Below are positions 8,039 through 16,961 of a stretch of DNA of 33,590 nt, one piece after another. The position numbers were made by a program, and so were the translations under genes. This DNA is from Flavobacteriales bacterium. GTDB taxonomy: Bacteria > Bacteroidota > Bacteroidia > Flavobacteriales > BACL11. Positions within the stretch are counted from its first letter, which is position 1, and each line of letters starts with the position of its first letter. Location: NCBI GenBank assembly GCA_002697625.1, contig NZWX01000019.1, positions 1 to 33,590 of the forward strand, in the 5' to 3' direction. The notes under the pieces are model-generated. The model was not told the origin of the DNA. It ran no database searches and saw only the letters and a list, made by a program, of their open reading frames with translations.

Positions 8039-9233
8039 AGAAAAAAATGTTTTATTAGGAGTAACTGCAAGTATTGCTGCATATAAAGCAACTTATATTG
8101 TAAGATTACTCAAAAAACTTGGAGCTTCAGTTAGAGTCATTCAAACTGAGGCTTCTTTAGATTTTGTTAGTCCTTTAGTTTTATCAACACTTTCTGAAAA
8201 CAAAGTTATTTATAAAGTTATTGACAAACAAACTAATGAATGGAATAGTCATGTAGAATTAGGTTTATGGGCAGATTATATGATTATTGCTCCCGCAACT
8301 GCAAAAAGTATCTCTAAAATGGCAGAAGGAAATTGCGACAATCAGCTTATAGCGACCTATCTATCATCAAAGTGCCCTGTATATTTTGCTCCCGCTATGG
8401 ATTTGGATATGTACAAACATCCCTCAACAAAAACTAATATAAAAAAACTTCAAAAATTTGGAAATAAGTTAATTCCTGTAAATAACGGGGAATTAGCAAG
8501 TGGATTAGTAGGAGAGGGGAGAATGGCTGAACCTGAAGAAATAATAGACTTTATAATTCATGACATTACTAAAAATAAAGAGTTGTTTGGTAAAAATTGT
8601 TTAGTTACCGCTGGTCCTACACATGAAAAAATTGATCCAGTAAGATACATTGGTAACAGATCTTCTGGAAAAATGGGATTAGCTATTGCAAATGAACTAG
8701 CAGAAAAAGGAGCGAAAGTAACATTGGTTATGGGGCCATCTCAATTATCTTCAAATCATCCGAATATTAATCAGATAAATGTTATTTCTGCAGAAGAAAT
8801 GTATAGTCAAGTAAAATCCGTGTTCTCTAATTCAGATATCTCAGTATTTTCTGCTGCTGTTTCTGATTACAAACCAAGTGAATCATATAGCGAAAAGTTG
8901 AAGAAAGAAAAAGAAAATTGGGATATTGCTCTAGAAAAAAATAAAGATATTCTAAAAGATATGTCTTTAAGGAAAAAGGTAAATCAATTAGTCGTTGGAT
9001 TTGCTTTAGAAACAGAGAATGAGAAAGAAAATGCTATTTCTAAACTTAAAAAGAAGAACCTTGACTTTATTGTGTTGAATTCAACAAGAGATAAGGGAGC
9101 TACTTTTGAAGTTGATACTAATAAAATTAGTATTATTGAAAAAGATTTAACTATTACAGATTTTGAATTAAAAGAAAAAACTGAAGTAGCTAAAGATATT
9201 GTCTCAGTAATTCTGAAAAAGATTAATATATAA
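8031..9233 (+). CDS. coaBC: CoaBC: phosphopantothenoylcysteine decarboxylase / phosphopantothenate-cysteine ligase
   Basis: 400 aa bifunctional enzyme of coenzyme A synthesis. N-terminal CoaC flavoprotein domain (about 1-180): GVTASIAAYK, catalytic H74 in SHVELG, then PAMDLDMYKHP. C-terminal CoaB ligase domain (about 188-400): TAGPTHEKIDPVRYIGNRSSG and the AAVSDYKP segment. ATG 8031 is chosen over the in-frame TTG at 7995 because it starts just before the conserved core (KNVLLGVTASIAAYK) and gives the usual length. The PxMN motif Asn is Asp (D124), and the Cys of the ACG..G.GRM flap motif is Ser (S157 in ELASGLVGEGRM); both may be normal in this phylum. It overlaps rpoZ by 8 bases and porD by 1 base. 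Confidence 0.93.
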   Translation: MLKEKNVLLGVTASIAAYKATYIVRLLKKLGASVRVIQTEASLDFVSPLVLSTLSENKVIYKVIDKQTNEWNSHVELGLWADYMIIAPATAKSISKMAEGNCDNQLIATYLSSKCPVYFAPAMDLDMYKHPSTKTNIKKLQKFGNKLIPVNNGELASGLVGEGRMAEPEEIIDFIIHDITKNKELFGKNCLVTAGPTHEKIDPVRYIGNRSSGKMGLAIANELAEKGAKVTLVMGPSQLSSNHPNINQINVISAEEMYSQVKSVFSNSDISVFSAAVSDYKPSESYSEKLKKEKENWDIALEKNKDILKDMSLRKKVNQLVVGFALETENEKENAISKLKKKNLDFIVLNSTRDKGATFEVDTNKISIIEKDLTITDFELKEKTEVAKDIVSVILKKINI

Positions 9234-10135
9234 TGAAACATATCCTATTATTATTATTGTTGACAAGTCTTAATTCCTCTTCTCAGGAGATTCTGTGTAA
9301 TGTGCAAGTAAATTCTTCACAAGTACAAACTTCAGACAGAAAAATATTTCAGACTCTTCAAACTTCAATTTACGAGTTTCTTAATAATACTCAGTGGACA
9401 AATACTCATATTCAGAATGAAGAAAGAATTGAATGTACTTTCTTAATTTCTATAACTGAAAGAGTCTCTAATGATGAATTTAAAGCAACTTTACAGGTAC
9501 AGAGTACCAGACCAATTTATGGCACCTCCTATAAATCTACAATGTTTAATTATAATGACAAAAACTTCAGATTTAAATATCTAGAGTATCAATCTTTAGA
9601 ATTTTCAGAGACTACCCATTTATCTAATCTAACCTCTGTACTTGCATTTTATGTAAATGTTATTTTAGGATTAGATTTCTCATCTTTCTCAGATCAAGGA
9701 GGTTATGAATATTTTGTAAAGGCACAAAACATTGTAAATAACTGTCAAAATGCTGCTGAAATAGGATGGAAAGCATTTGAAAGTGACAAAAATAGGTACT
9801 GGATAGCTCACGATTTTTTAGAGTCTAGATATGGTTCTATGCATGATATCTTATACAGGTATCATAGATTAGGTATGGATAAATTAGCTGAAGAACCAGA
9901 GGACGCTAGATTTGAGATTACAGAATCATTAGAAGAAATACGAAAAATATACAGAGAAAATCCTTCTGCATTTATTATAAAACTATTTTTTGACTCAAAA
10001 GCTGAAGAAATATCAAAAATTTATTCAGAAGCCTATCCGAATGAACAAGCCAGAATCATTAAAACCTTAATTGAAGTAGACCCTTCTAACTCATCGCTAT
10101 ATCAGTCAATTACAAATAATTCTGAAGGAAGGTAA
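9233..10135 (+). CDS. porD: Type IX secretion protein PorD (DUF4835)
   Basis: 300 aa with a signal peptide (about 1-18, ending SSSQ). The mature start, EILCNVQVNSSQVQTSDRK, is characteristic of DUF4835/PorD, a periplasmic or outer-membrane-associated protein linked to assembly of the type IX secretion system. No catalytic motif is visible. It is joined to coaBC and recN by 1-base TAATG overlaps, the usual location in Flavobacteriia. The presence of a T9SS type B cargo protein at the right of the window fits a working T9SS. Function is assigned through the family; its exact biochemical role is not established. Confidence 0.88.
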   Translation: MKHILLLLLLTSLNSSSQEILCNVQVNSSQVQTSDRKIFQTLQTSIYEFLNNTQWTNTHIQNEERIECTFLISITERVSNDEFKATLQVQSTRPIYGTSYKSTMFNYNDKNFRFKYLEYQSLEFSETTHLSNLTSVLAFYVNVILGLDFSSFSDQGGYEYFVKAQNIVNNCQNAAEIGWKAFESDKNRYWIAHDFLESRYGSMHDILYRYHRLGMDKLAEEPEDARFEITESLEEIRKIYRENPSAFIIKLFFDSKAEEISKIYSEAYPNEQARIIKTLIEVDPSNSSLYQSITNNSEGR

Positions 10136-11784
10136 TGATTAAACATCTTCTCATTCAAAATTATGTCCTTATTGAATCTCTAGAAATAGATTTTGAAAAA
10201 GGTTTTACGGTTCTTTCAGGTGAAACTGGAGCTGGAAAATCAATAATTTTAGATGCCATTTCTTTACTACTAGGAAAAAGGTCTGATAGAGGTAGTTTAT
10301 ATGACAAAGAAAAGAAATGTCTTTTAGAACTTAAAATTTATGTTTCTAAAGAAATGGAATACTTATTTTTAAAACATGATTTAGATTTTGACACTATAAG
10401 TATTATTAGAAGAGAGATATTATCAACAGGAAAAAGTAGGTCCTTCATTAATGATAGCCCTGTTTCTCTATCAATTCTACAAGATATCACTAGCAACTTT
10501 CTTGAAATATATTCTCAAAATCAATCTTTAAAGTTAAAATCTGAGGATAAACAACTTGAACTTTTAGATAAAATTGCAAAAAGTGAATATGAACTTTCTA
10601 AATATCAGAGTATATATTTAAGATTTACTCAACTTTCTTCTGAAATAAAAGAATTAAAGGAAGGAGGTAAATTATCTGAAACTGAATTAGAGTTTCTTAG
10701 ATTTCAAATAAATGAAATTGAACAAGCTTCTTTAAAGGAAGAAGAGAAGATAACTCTAGAGTCTGAATATAATGTATTAGAAAACTCATCTTCAATTACA
10801 GAAAAACTTTCTAAGATGTATAACTATATATCTGAAGAAAACGGGTTATATTCTAGATTATCAGAAATTGAAAATGATTTAGGTAAAATATCTAATTTTT
10901 CAGAAGAATTAAGGAAACTATCAGATAGAATTAGTTCTGTCAGAATTGAGGTACAAGATCTTGAAATAGAAGTTCAGAATATTAATGAGTCTATAAAAAA
11001 TAACCCAGAAGAATTATCAAAAATAGGAGAAAGACTTGATCTTATAAACTCATTACTATCAAAACATAGCAAGCAGAATATTTCTGAACTTCTCTCACTC
11101 TTAGATGAAATGAAGACTAAAATTCAATCTTCCACTCACTCTGAGTCAATTATGAAAGAAAAAGAAGAGAGACTAGAAAACGTTAAAAAAGAACTATCTA
11201 CAACAGCAGGAGTTTTAACTAAGAAAAGAAAATCAGTAAGGAAAGAGTTTCAGAAAAATGTAGAATCACACCTAAGAAAGTTAGGGATTACATCACCTGA
11301 GTTTATTATTGACATTCAACAAAGAAATGATTTTAATATTTCAGGAAACGATATTATAAACTTTATGTTTTCTGCAAATAAAGGATCAGAACCATTAGAG
11401 ATCAACAAAGTTGCTTCAGGAGGGGAATTATCAAGGTTAATGCTTTGTTTTTCGTATTTAATATCTGATTTTGACAATTTATCTTGCTTAATTTTTGACG
11501 AAATAGACACTGGGGTTTCTGGAGAGATTGCAGACTTAATGTCTGAAATGATGAAGGAAATGAGCTTAAAAAGGCAAGTCATCTCAGTAACACATCTCCC
11601 ACAAATAGCGTCAAAAGCAAACCATCATTTCAAAGTTTATAAAAAGGAAAAATCTGAAAGAACAACTTCAGGCACTAAGAAACTAACTTCAGAAGAAAGA
11701 ATAGAGGAGATTGCAAAGATGTTAAGTGGTAAAAAAGTAACTGAAACATCTATTAATAACGCTAAAGAATTATTAAGTCAATAA
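10135..11784 (+). CDS. recN: DNA repair ATPase RecN
   Basis: 549 aa SMC-like ATPase acting early in double-strand break repair, in the cytoplasm. Walker A is GETGAGKS (29-36); a long coiled coil rich in E, K, L and S occupies roughly 150-380; the ABC signature SGGELSR is at 428-434, followed by Walker B with LIFDEIDTGVSG and the H-loop VTHLPQIAS. The length is normal. ATG overlaps the porD stop by 1 base. It is the last gene of the bamD operon; fabI follows with its own -7 box. Confidence 0.95.
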   Translation: MIKHLLIQNYVLIESLEIDFEKGFTVLSGETGAGKSIILDAISLLLGKRSDRGSLYDKEKKCLLELKIYVSKEMEYLFLKHDLDFDTISIIRREILSTGKSRSFINDSPVSLSILQDITSNFLEIYSQNQSLKLKSEDKQLELLDKIAKSEYELSKYQSIYLRFTQLSSEIKELKEGGKLSETELEFLRFQINEIEQASLKEEEKITLESEYNVLENSSSITEKLSKMYNYISEENGLYSRLSEIENDLGKISNFSEELRKLSDRISSVRIEVQDLEIEVQNINESIKNNPEELSKIGERLDLINSLLSKHSKQNISELLSLLDEMKTKIQSSTHSESIMKEKEERLENVKKELSTTAGVLTKKRKSVRKEFQKNVESHLRKLGITSPEFIIDIQQRNDFNISGNDIINFMFSANKGSEPLEINKVASGGELSRLMLCFSYLISDFDNLSCLIFDEIDTGVSGEIADLMSEMMKEMSLKRQVISVTHLPQIASKANHHFKVYKKEKSERTTSGTKKLTSEERIEEIAKMLSGKKVTETSINNAKELLSQ

Positions 11785-11788
11785 TTTG

Positions 11789-11796
11789 TATATTTG
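11789..11796 (+). promoter_or_regulatory. -7 promoter box for fabI
   Basis: TATATTTG fits TAnnTTTG and lies 4 bases after the recN stop. The expected transcription start is near 11803, giving a leader of about 19 bases to the fabI ATG at 11822. The -33 element is not obvious, so readthrough from recN may also contribute. Confidence 0.5.
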
Positions 11797-11821
11797 TAGT
11801 TTAATAACTAAAATTAAAAGA

Positions 11822-12649
11822 ATGCCAAATGGAATATTAAAAGGAAAGAAAGGAATTATTTTTGGAGCATTAGATAATCAGTCAATTGCTTGGAAAGTAG
11901 CAGAATATGCATTTAGAGAGGGAGCGGAAATAGTACTTACAAATGCACCTATAGCTTTAAGGATGGGTACAATTAATGAACTTGCTGAAAAAACAAATTC
12001 AATAGTAATTCCTGCAGATGCTACAAATACGGAAGATTTAAATAATCTTTATACAAAAGCAATCGAACACCTAGGAGGTAAGATCGATTTTGTATTGCAT
12101 TCTATTGGAATGTCTGTAAATGTAAGAAAAGGAAAACAATATTATGAAATGAACTATGATTGGACTCTAAAGGGAATGGATGTTTCAGCTACTTCATTTC
12201 ATAAAACAATAAAAGCAGCCTGGGATTTAGATGCATTAAACGAATGGGGGTCGGTAGTTGGTTTATCTTATATTGCCGCACAAAGAGTTTTCCACACTTA
12301 TAATGACATGGCAGATAATAAAGCACTTTTAGAATCAATAGCAAGAAGTTTTGGATACCATTATGGATTAAAAAAGAATGTAAGAATAAATACCGTTTCT
12401 CAATCACCAACTATAACAACTGCCGGAAGTGGAGTTTCTGGTTTTGATGGATTTTTTAAGTTTGCAGACGACCTTTCTCCACTAGGAAATGCAACAGCTG
12501 AAGATTGTGCAAATTACTGTATTTCTTTATTTTCAGATTACACAAAGAAAATAACTATGCAAAATTTATTTCATGATGGAGGATTCTCTAATATGGGGAT
12601 GAGTGCAAAAGTGATGGATAAATACATGAGATCTATAGAAGAGAAATAA
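11822..12649 (+). CDS. fabI: Enoyl-ACP reductase FabI (NADH type)
   Basis: 275 aa cytoplasmic short-chain dehydrogenase-type enzyme that performs the last step of each fatty-acid elongation cycle. Seen: the nucleotide-binding GALDNQSIAW (15-24), HSIG (93-96), and catalytic Y150 and Y160 with K167 (Y-x6-K spacing typical of FabI). ATG 11822 is chosen over an in-frame TTG at 11786 because the family begins with a short stretch before the KGKKGII strand and because the TTG lies within the promoter region. The stop overlaps the ATG of the methyltransferase by 1 base, linking it with that gene. It is the target class of triclosan. Confidence 0.95.
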   Translation: MPNGILKGKKGIIFGALDNQSIAWKVAEYAFREGAEIVLTNAPIALRMGTINELAEKTNSIVIPADATNTEDLNNLYTKAIEHLGGKIDFVLHSIGMSVNVRKGKQYYEMNYDWTLKGMDVSATSFHKTIKAAWDLDALNEWGSVVGLSYIAAQRVFHTYNDMADNKALLESIARSFGYHYGLKKNVRINTVSQSPTITTAGSGVSGFDGFFKFADDLSPLGNATAEDCANYCISLFSDYTKKITMQNLFHDGGFSNMGMSAKVMDKYMRSIEEK

Positions 12650-13446
12650 TGCTTTATAAATTTTTCTATTATTTATTCAGTGTTTTTCCTTCTTTTAAAA
12701 GATTCTTTTGGAAGAAGTGGTATACTATATTTGCAAATAAGGTTCAAGATATTCAATTTATGAATTATGGATTCGCTAGTAAAAATTTACATTTAGACTT
12801 AAAAGAAGAGGACAATTGTAATAGATATCAAATTTATTTATACCACCATGTAGCATCTCAAATAAATTTAGAAAATAAAAAGGTTCTAGAAATTGGATCT
12901 GGTAGAGGTGGAGGTGCTTCATATATTTCTAGGTATATGAATCCAACTGAACTTATAGGATTAGATATTAGCCCTTCGGCAGTGAGGGATTGTAATGAAA
13001 AATATAATATTGATAATCTATCTTTTATTGTAGGAGATTCTGGAAATATACCTTACGGTAACGACACTTTTGACGCAGTAATAAATGTTGAATCTTCTCA
13101 TTGTTACGCTTCTATGAGTAAATTTATTAATGAAGTTACAAGAATTTTAAAACCAGGGGGACATTTCCTATTTTGCGATGTGAGAAGAAATGATTTAGTA
13201 GGGGATATGTTGTCCAATATAGATACAGATGAATTGAAATTAATAAACTCTCAAGAAATTACACAAAATATTATAACAGCAACAGTTTTAATGTCTAAAG
13301 AAAGGAAAGAATCAATAAGTAAATTGCAATCTGGCATATTTAAGAAGATTCTTGAATCTTTTGCTGCGGTAGAAGGAAGTAAAGTTCATGATTCGTTTAA
13401 AGATGGTTACCTAAGATATTTCAGTGCTTGTTCTCAAAAGAAATAA
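12649..13446 (+). CDS. Class I SAM-dependent methyltransferase, lipid/polyketide O-methyltransferase type
   Basis: 265 aa. SAM-binding motif I LEIGSGRGGG (80-89), motif II acidic residue in LIGLDISPSAV, motif III-like DSGNIPYGNDTFDAV, then NVESSHCY (146-153) and LKPGGHFLFCDVR. The FMNYG start, GRGGGASYISRY and NVESSHCY stretches resemble mycobacterial phthiotriol-dimycocerosate-type methyltransferases, suggesting a lipid or polyketide hydroxyl as acceptor; the true substrate is unknown. The N-terminal segment (5-30) is hydrophobic and basic and may associate with the membrane. It overlaps fabI by 1 base and lies 21 bases before the sulfotransferase-like gene. Confidence 0.75.
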   Translation: MLYKFFYYLFSVFPSFKRFFWKKWYTIFANKVQDIQFMNYGFASKNLHLDLKEEDNCNRYQIYLYHHVASQINLENKKVLEIGSGRGGGASYISRYMNPTELIGLDISPSAVRDCNEKYNIDNLSFIVGDSGNIPYGNDTFDAVINVESSHCYASMSKFINEVTRILKPGGHFLFCDVRRNDLVGDMLSNIDTDELKLINSQEITQNIITATVLMSKERKESISKLQSGIFKKILESFAAVEGSKVHDSFKDGYLRYFSACSQKK

Positions 13447-13467
13447 ATCAGTTAATAATAAGACTAG

Positions 13468-14184
13468 ATGAATAAGAAAATTTGTTTATGGTCTTGTCCG
13501 AGAAATGTTTCTACCGCTCTTATGTATTCTTTTAGGTCTCGTCTTGACACAATAGTTTTTGACGAACCCCTATACGCACACTATTTAAAAGTAACTAACT
13601 CTAATCATCCCGCAAGAGAGGAAGTGTTAGACACTCAAGAAAAAAATGGTGAAAAAGTTGTGAAAGATATTATATTAAAAGATTATCCAAAACATTCTTT
13701 CTTTAAGTTAATGACTCATTTCTTAGTCGATATTGATAAGAGTTTTCTCTACAGTGTTATAAATGTTATTTTTATTAGAAATCCTAAAGAGATTATTCAT
13801 TCTTATTCAAAAATAATCGCAGGTCCAAAAATGAAGGATATAGGAGTTAAAATGCAGTATGAATTATATCATGAATTGAAGGAAAAAGGGAAAGAACTTA
13901 TTGTGTTAGACTCTAAATACTTATTACAGAATCCAAACGGAATACTTTCAGAGTTGTGCGATAAAATAGGAATTCCATTTGATAAAAACATGTTAGAATG
14001 GACAAAGGGTCCAAAAAAAGAGGATGGAGTCTGGGCAAATTACTGGTATCAAAATACTCATAACTCTACAACTTTCTCAACTTATAAGGAAAAGAAAATC
14101 TTACTTAATAGAGAGGAAGAAACTCTTTATAAAGAGTGTCTACCTTTTTATAATTTTTTAACTGAAAAATCAATAAAAATATGA
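13468..14184 (+). CDS. Sulfotransferase-like protein
   Basis: 238 aa. N-terminal WSCPRNVSTALMYSF (8-22) looks like the PAPS 5'-phosphosulfate-binding loop of sulfotransferases, and VIFIRNPKEIIHSY (100-113) like the 3'-phosphate-binding region with Arg-x-Pro. This matches the bacterial and eukaryotic small sulfotransferase group whose members often sit beside or are fused to aminotransferases. No signal peptide, so cytoplasmic. The last gene of the fabI-methyltransferase run, converging with clpC. No PAPS synthesis genes are in the window. The acceptor is unknown. Confidence 0.7.
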   Translation: MNKKICLWSCPRNVSTALMYSFRSRLDTIVFDEPLYAHYLKVTNSNHPAREEVLDTQEKNGEKVVKDIILKDYPKHSFFKLMTHFLVDIDKSFLYSVINVIFIRNPKEIIHSYSKIIAGPKMKDIGVKMQYELYHELKEKGKELIVLDSKYLLQNPNGILSELCDKIGIPFDKNMLEWTKGPKKEDGVWANYWYQNTHNSTTFSTYKEKKILLNREEETLYKECLPFYNFLTEKSIKI

Positions 14185-14229
14185 TTCAACAATTTGACGT
14201 AAGAAAAAAAAAGATATTTTAATCTAAGG

Positions 14230-16773
14230 CTATTTTGTCTTTTCTGTGTTTTTTGGTTTTGATTTTTTCTTAACTTTAACTAACTTCATAGTTAATTCTG
14301 TATTATCTTTACTTAAATCAACTTTGATACTATCTCCTTCTGATATTTTAGATTGTATTATCTCCTCAGCTAATGGATCCTCAAAATACTTCTGTATAGC
14401 TCTTTTTAACGGTCGAGCTCCATAATGTTTATCGTATCCCTTTTCCGCAATAAAATCTTTAGCTTTTTCAGATATTGTAACAGAATAACCAATTTCTTCT
14501 ATTCTCTCTAAGATACCTTTCATTTCAATATCAATAATGCAATTTAAATTTTCCTTAGACAAACTATTAAAAATGATTACATCATCAATTCTATTTAGAA
14601 ACTCAGGTGCAAAACTTTTAGTTAAAGCCTTTTGAATTACACTTTTAGAATGATTATCTAAATTTTCTTTTCTAGAAGAAGTATTAAAACCAACTCCCTG
14701 TCCAAAATCCTTTAACTGACGAGAACCAATATTAGAAGTCATTATAATTATAGTATTCTTAAAACTTATTTTTCTTCCCATACTATCTGTAAGTAGGCCA
14801 TCATCTAAAGCTTGAAGAAGAATGTTAAACACATCAGGATGAGCTTTCTCAATTTCATCTAATAAAATAATGGAATAAGGTTTTCTTCTTACTTTTTCTG
14901 TCAACTGTCCTCCCTCCTCATATCCAACGTAACCAGGAGGAGCTCCTATTAGACGAGAAACGGCAAATTTTTCCATATACTCACTCATGTCTATCCGGAT
15001 TAAAGAATCTACAGAATCAAACATTTCCACTGTTAATGCTTTAGCTAATTGAGTTTTACCAACACCAGTTGGACCTAGAAAAATAAAAGAACCGATAGGC
15101 TTATTAGGATCTTTTAAACCTACTCTGTTTCTTTTTATTGCCTTAACAATTTTATCTATTGCATCATCTTGTCCGACAACATTGGTTTTTAAATTTTGAG
15201 GCATATTTAACAACTTATTATTTTCATGAGTAGCAACTCTCTGAACTGGAATCCCCGTCATCATAGAAACAACATTTTCAACATTGTCTTCAGTAACTAA
15301 CTCTTTTTTACTTTTTAGTTGTTTTTCCCATATATCTTTAGCATGTAATAACTTAGACTCTACCGACTTCTCTTTGTCCCTGATAATTGCAGCATCCTCA
15401 AATTTTTGCTTATTAATAGCTTCTTGTTTTTCAATATTAATACTCTCTAATTCTTTCTCTAAATCTAAGATGTTTTGAGGAACTTCAATATTAGTTATAT
15501 GTACTCTAGACCCCGCTTCATCTAAAGCGTCAATTGCTTTATCTGGTAAATATCTATCACTCATATATCTGTTGGTTAATTTCACACAAGCTTCTAGTGC
15601 TTGATTGGTATAATCTACATTATGATGCTCTTCATATCTATCTTTAATGTTCTTAAGGATTTCTAATGTTTCCTCTGGAGAAGTAGGTTCAACCATCACT
15701 TTCTGAAACCTTCTTTCTAAAGCTCCATCTTTCTCAATATTTTGTCTGTACTCATCAAGTGTGGTAGCTCCAATACATTGAAGTTCTCCTCTAGCAAGTG
15801 CTGGTTTAAACATGTTAGAAGCGTCTAAAGACCCAGATGCTCCCCCAGCTCCAACTAAAGTATGAATTTCATCTATAAACAAAATTATGTCAGGGTTATC
15901 GTTTAACTCTGTAATAATACCCTTCATTCTTTCCTCAAACTGTCCCCTATATTTTGTTCCAGCTACAAGTGCAGCTAAATCAAGCATGATAATCCTTTTA
16001 TTAAATAAGATTCTAGAGACTTTTCTCTGCACTATTCTTAATGCTAGTCCCTCTGCAATTGCGGATTTACCAACTCCTGGTTCTCCAATAAGTATAGGGT
16101 TATTCTTCTTTCTTCTACTTAATATCTGAGATACCCTTTCTATCTCATAATGTCTGCCTACAATTGGATCTAATTTATTTTCTTCTGCCATAAATGTTAA
16201 ATCTCTTCCAAAATTATCAAGTGTTGGTGTTTTACTTCTTTTATTAGAATGAGAAACATTTTCTTTTTTTGGTTCTCCAAATAAATCATCATCACTATTT
16301 GAATCCACATCGTCATCATGATCACTATATTTATCCTGAATACTTAAATATGTTTCAAGAACTTTTTCATAATCAATTCTTAACTTTTTAAGAGTGGAAT
16401 AAACAACATTGTTTTTATCTCTCATAATTGAAAGTAAAATGTGAATAGTTTTTATTTTTCTTTCATCTGTTTGCTGAAGTTCCATAATTGATTTATCAAT
16501 TATATTCTTAGCTTGTTTACTTATATCGTTATCATGCGAGTTAAATGGTAGGGTTTTCCTTTCACTAATAGATACAACTTGTTCAATAATTTTCCTCAAA
16601 TCCTTTACGTCTAATCCCAAAGTATTTAATGTTCTTACAGCCGTGCCTTCACCCTCTCTTATGATGCCAAGAATTAAATGTTCTACACCAATAGTTTCAT
16701 CTCCAAGTCTTAAAGCTTCTTCTTTTACATACTCTAACACTGTAATCATTCTGTTTGAAAAATTCGCATTCAT
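14230..16773 (-). CDS. clpC: ATP-dependent Clp protease ATP-binding subunit ClpC
   Basis: 847 aa AAA+ unfoldase that feeds substrates to ClpP. Order: two Clp_N repeats (about 1-145); an acidic, low-complexity linker (150-166, rich in D and S); AAA1 with Walker A GEPGVGKS (230-237) and IDEIHTLVGAGGASG; a UVR-containing middle domain (EKQEAINKQKFEDAAIIRDKE type); AAA2 with Walker A GPTGVGKT (567-574) and LLDEIEKAHPDVFN; and a D2-small C-terminal domain. The UVR motif distinguishes ClpC from ClpA/ClpB. Transcribed divergently from gyrA across 188 bases. The C-terminal tail is lysine-rich. Confidence 0.95.
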   Translation of the reverse strand: MNANFSNRMITVLEYVKEEALRLGDETIGVEHLILGIIREGEGTAVRTLNTLGLDVKDLRKIIEQVVSISERKTLPFNSHDNDISKQAKNIIDKSIMELQQTDERKIKTIHILLSIMRDKNNVVYSTLKKLRIDYEKVLETYLSIQDKYSDHDDDVDSNSDDDLFGEPKKENVSHSNKRSKTPTLDNFGRDLTFMAEENKLDPIVGRHYEIERVSQILSRRKKNNPILIGEPGVGKSAIAEGLALRIVQRKVSRILFNKRIIMLDLAALVAGTKYRGQFEERMKGIITELNDNPDIILFIDEIHTLVGAGGASGSLDASNMFKPALARGELQCIGATTLDEYRQNIEKDGALERRFQKVMVEPTSPEETLEILKNIKDRYEEHHNVDYTNQALEACVKLTNRYMSDRYLPDKAIDALDEAGSRVHITNIEVPQNILDLEKELESINIEKQEAINKQKFEDAAIIRDKEKSVESKLLHAKDIWEKQLKSKKELVTEDNVENVVSMMTGIPVQRVATHENNKLLNMPQNLKTNVVGQDDAIDKIVKAIKRNRVGLKDPNKPIGSFIFLGPTGVGKTQLAKALTVEMFDSVDSLIRIDMSEYMEKFAVSRLIGAPPGYVGYEEGGQLTEKVRRKPYSIILLDEIEKAHPDVFNILLQALDDGLLTDSMGRKISFKNTIIIMTSNIGSRQLKDFGQGVGFNTSSRKENLDNHSKSVIQKALTKSFAPEFLNRIDDVIIFNSLSKENLNCIIDIEMKGILERIEEIGYSVTISEKAKDFIAEKGYDKHYGARPLKRAIQKYFEDPLAEEIIQSKISEGDSIKVDLSKDNTELTMKLVKVKKKSKPKNTEKTK

Positions 16774-16961
16774 ATCACTTAATTTTTATTTTAAATATCA
16801 CACTGCAATAATTAGTTATTTTTTATATATTTAATCAGGTAACAACATTTGTTTTTTCAACAAAAATTGTTCATAACTTACATACATATTTAAACTCTAA
16901 TTTCTCTATTAAAATACGGAAATTTTGTTTATTTGTTTCTTTAATAAAAAAACTAATAAAA

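Noticed and set aside
11786-11821. Extended N terminus of fabI from a TTG at 11786
   Set aside because: It lies within the predicted -7 box and adds residues absent from the family; ATG 11822 is better.
16774-16961. Search for promoters in the clpC-gyrA divergent region
   Set aside because: No exact TAnnTTTG box was found on either strand here; only near matches, so none was listed.
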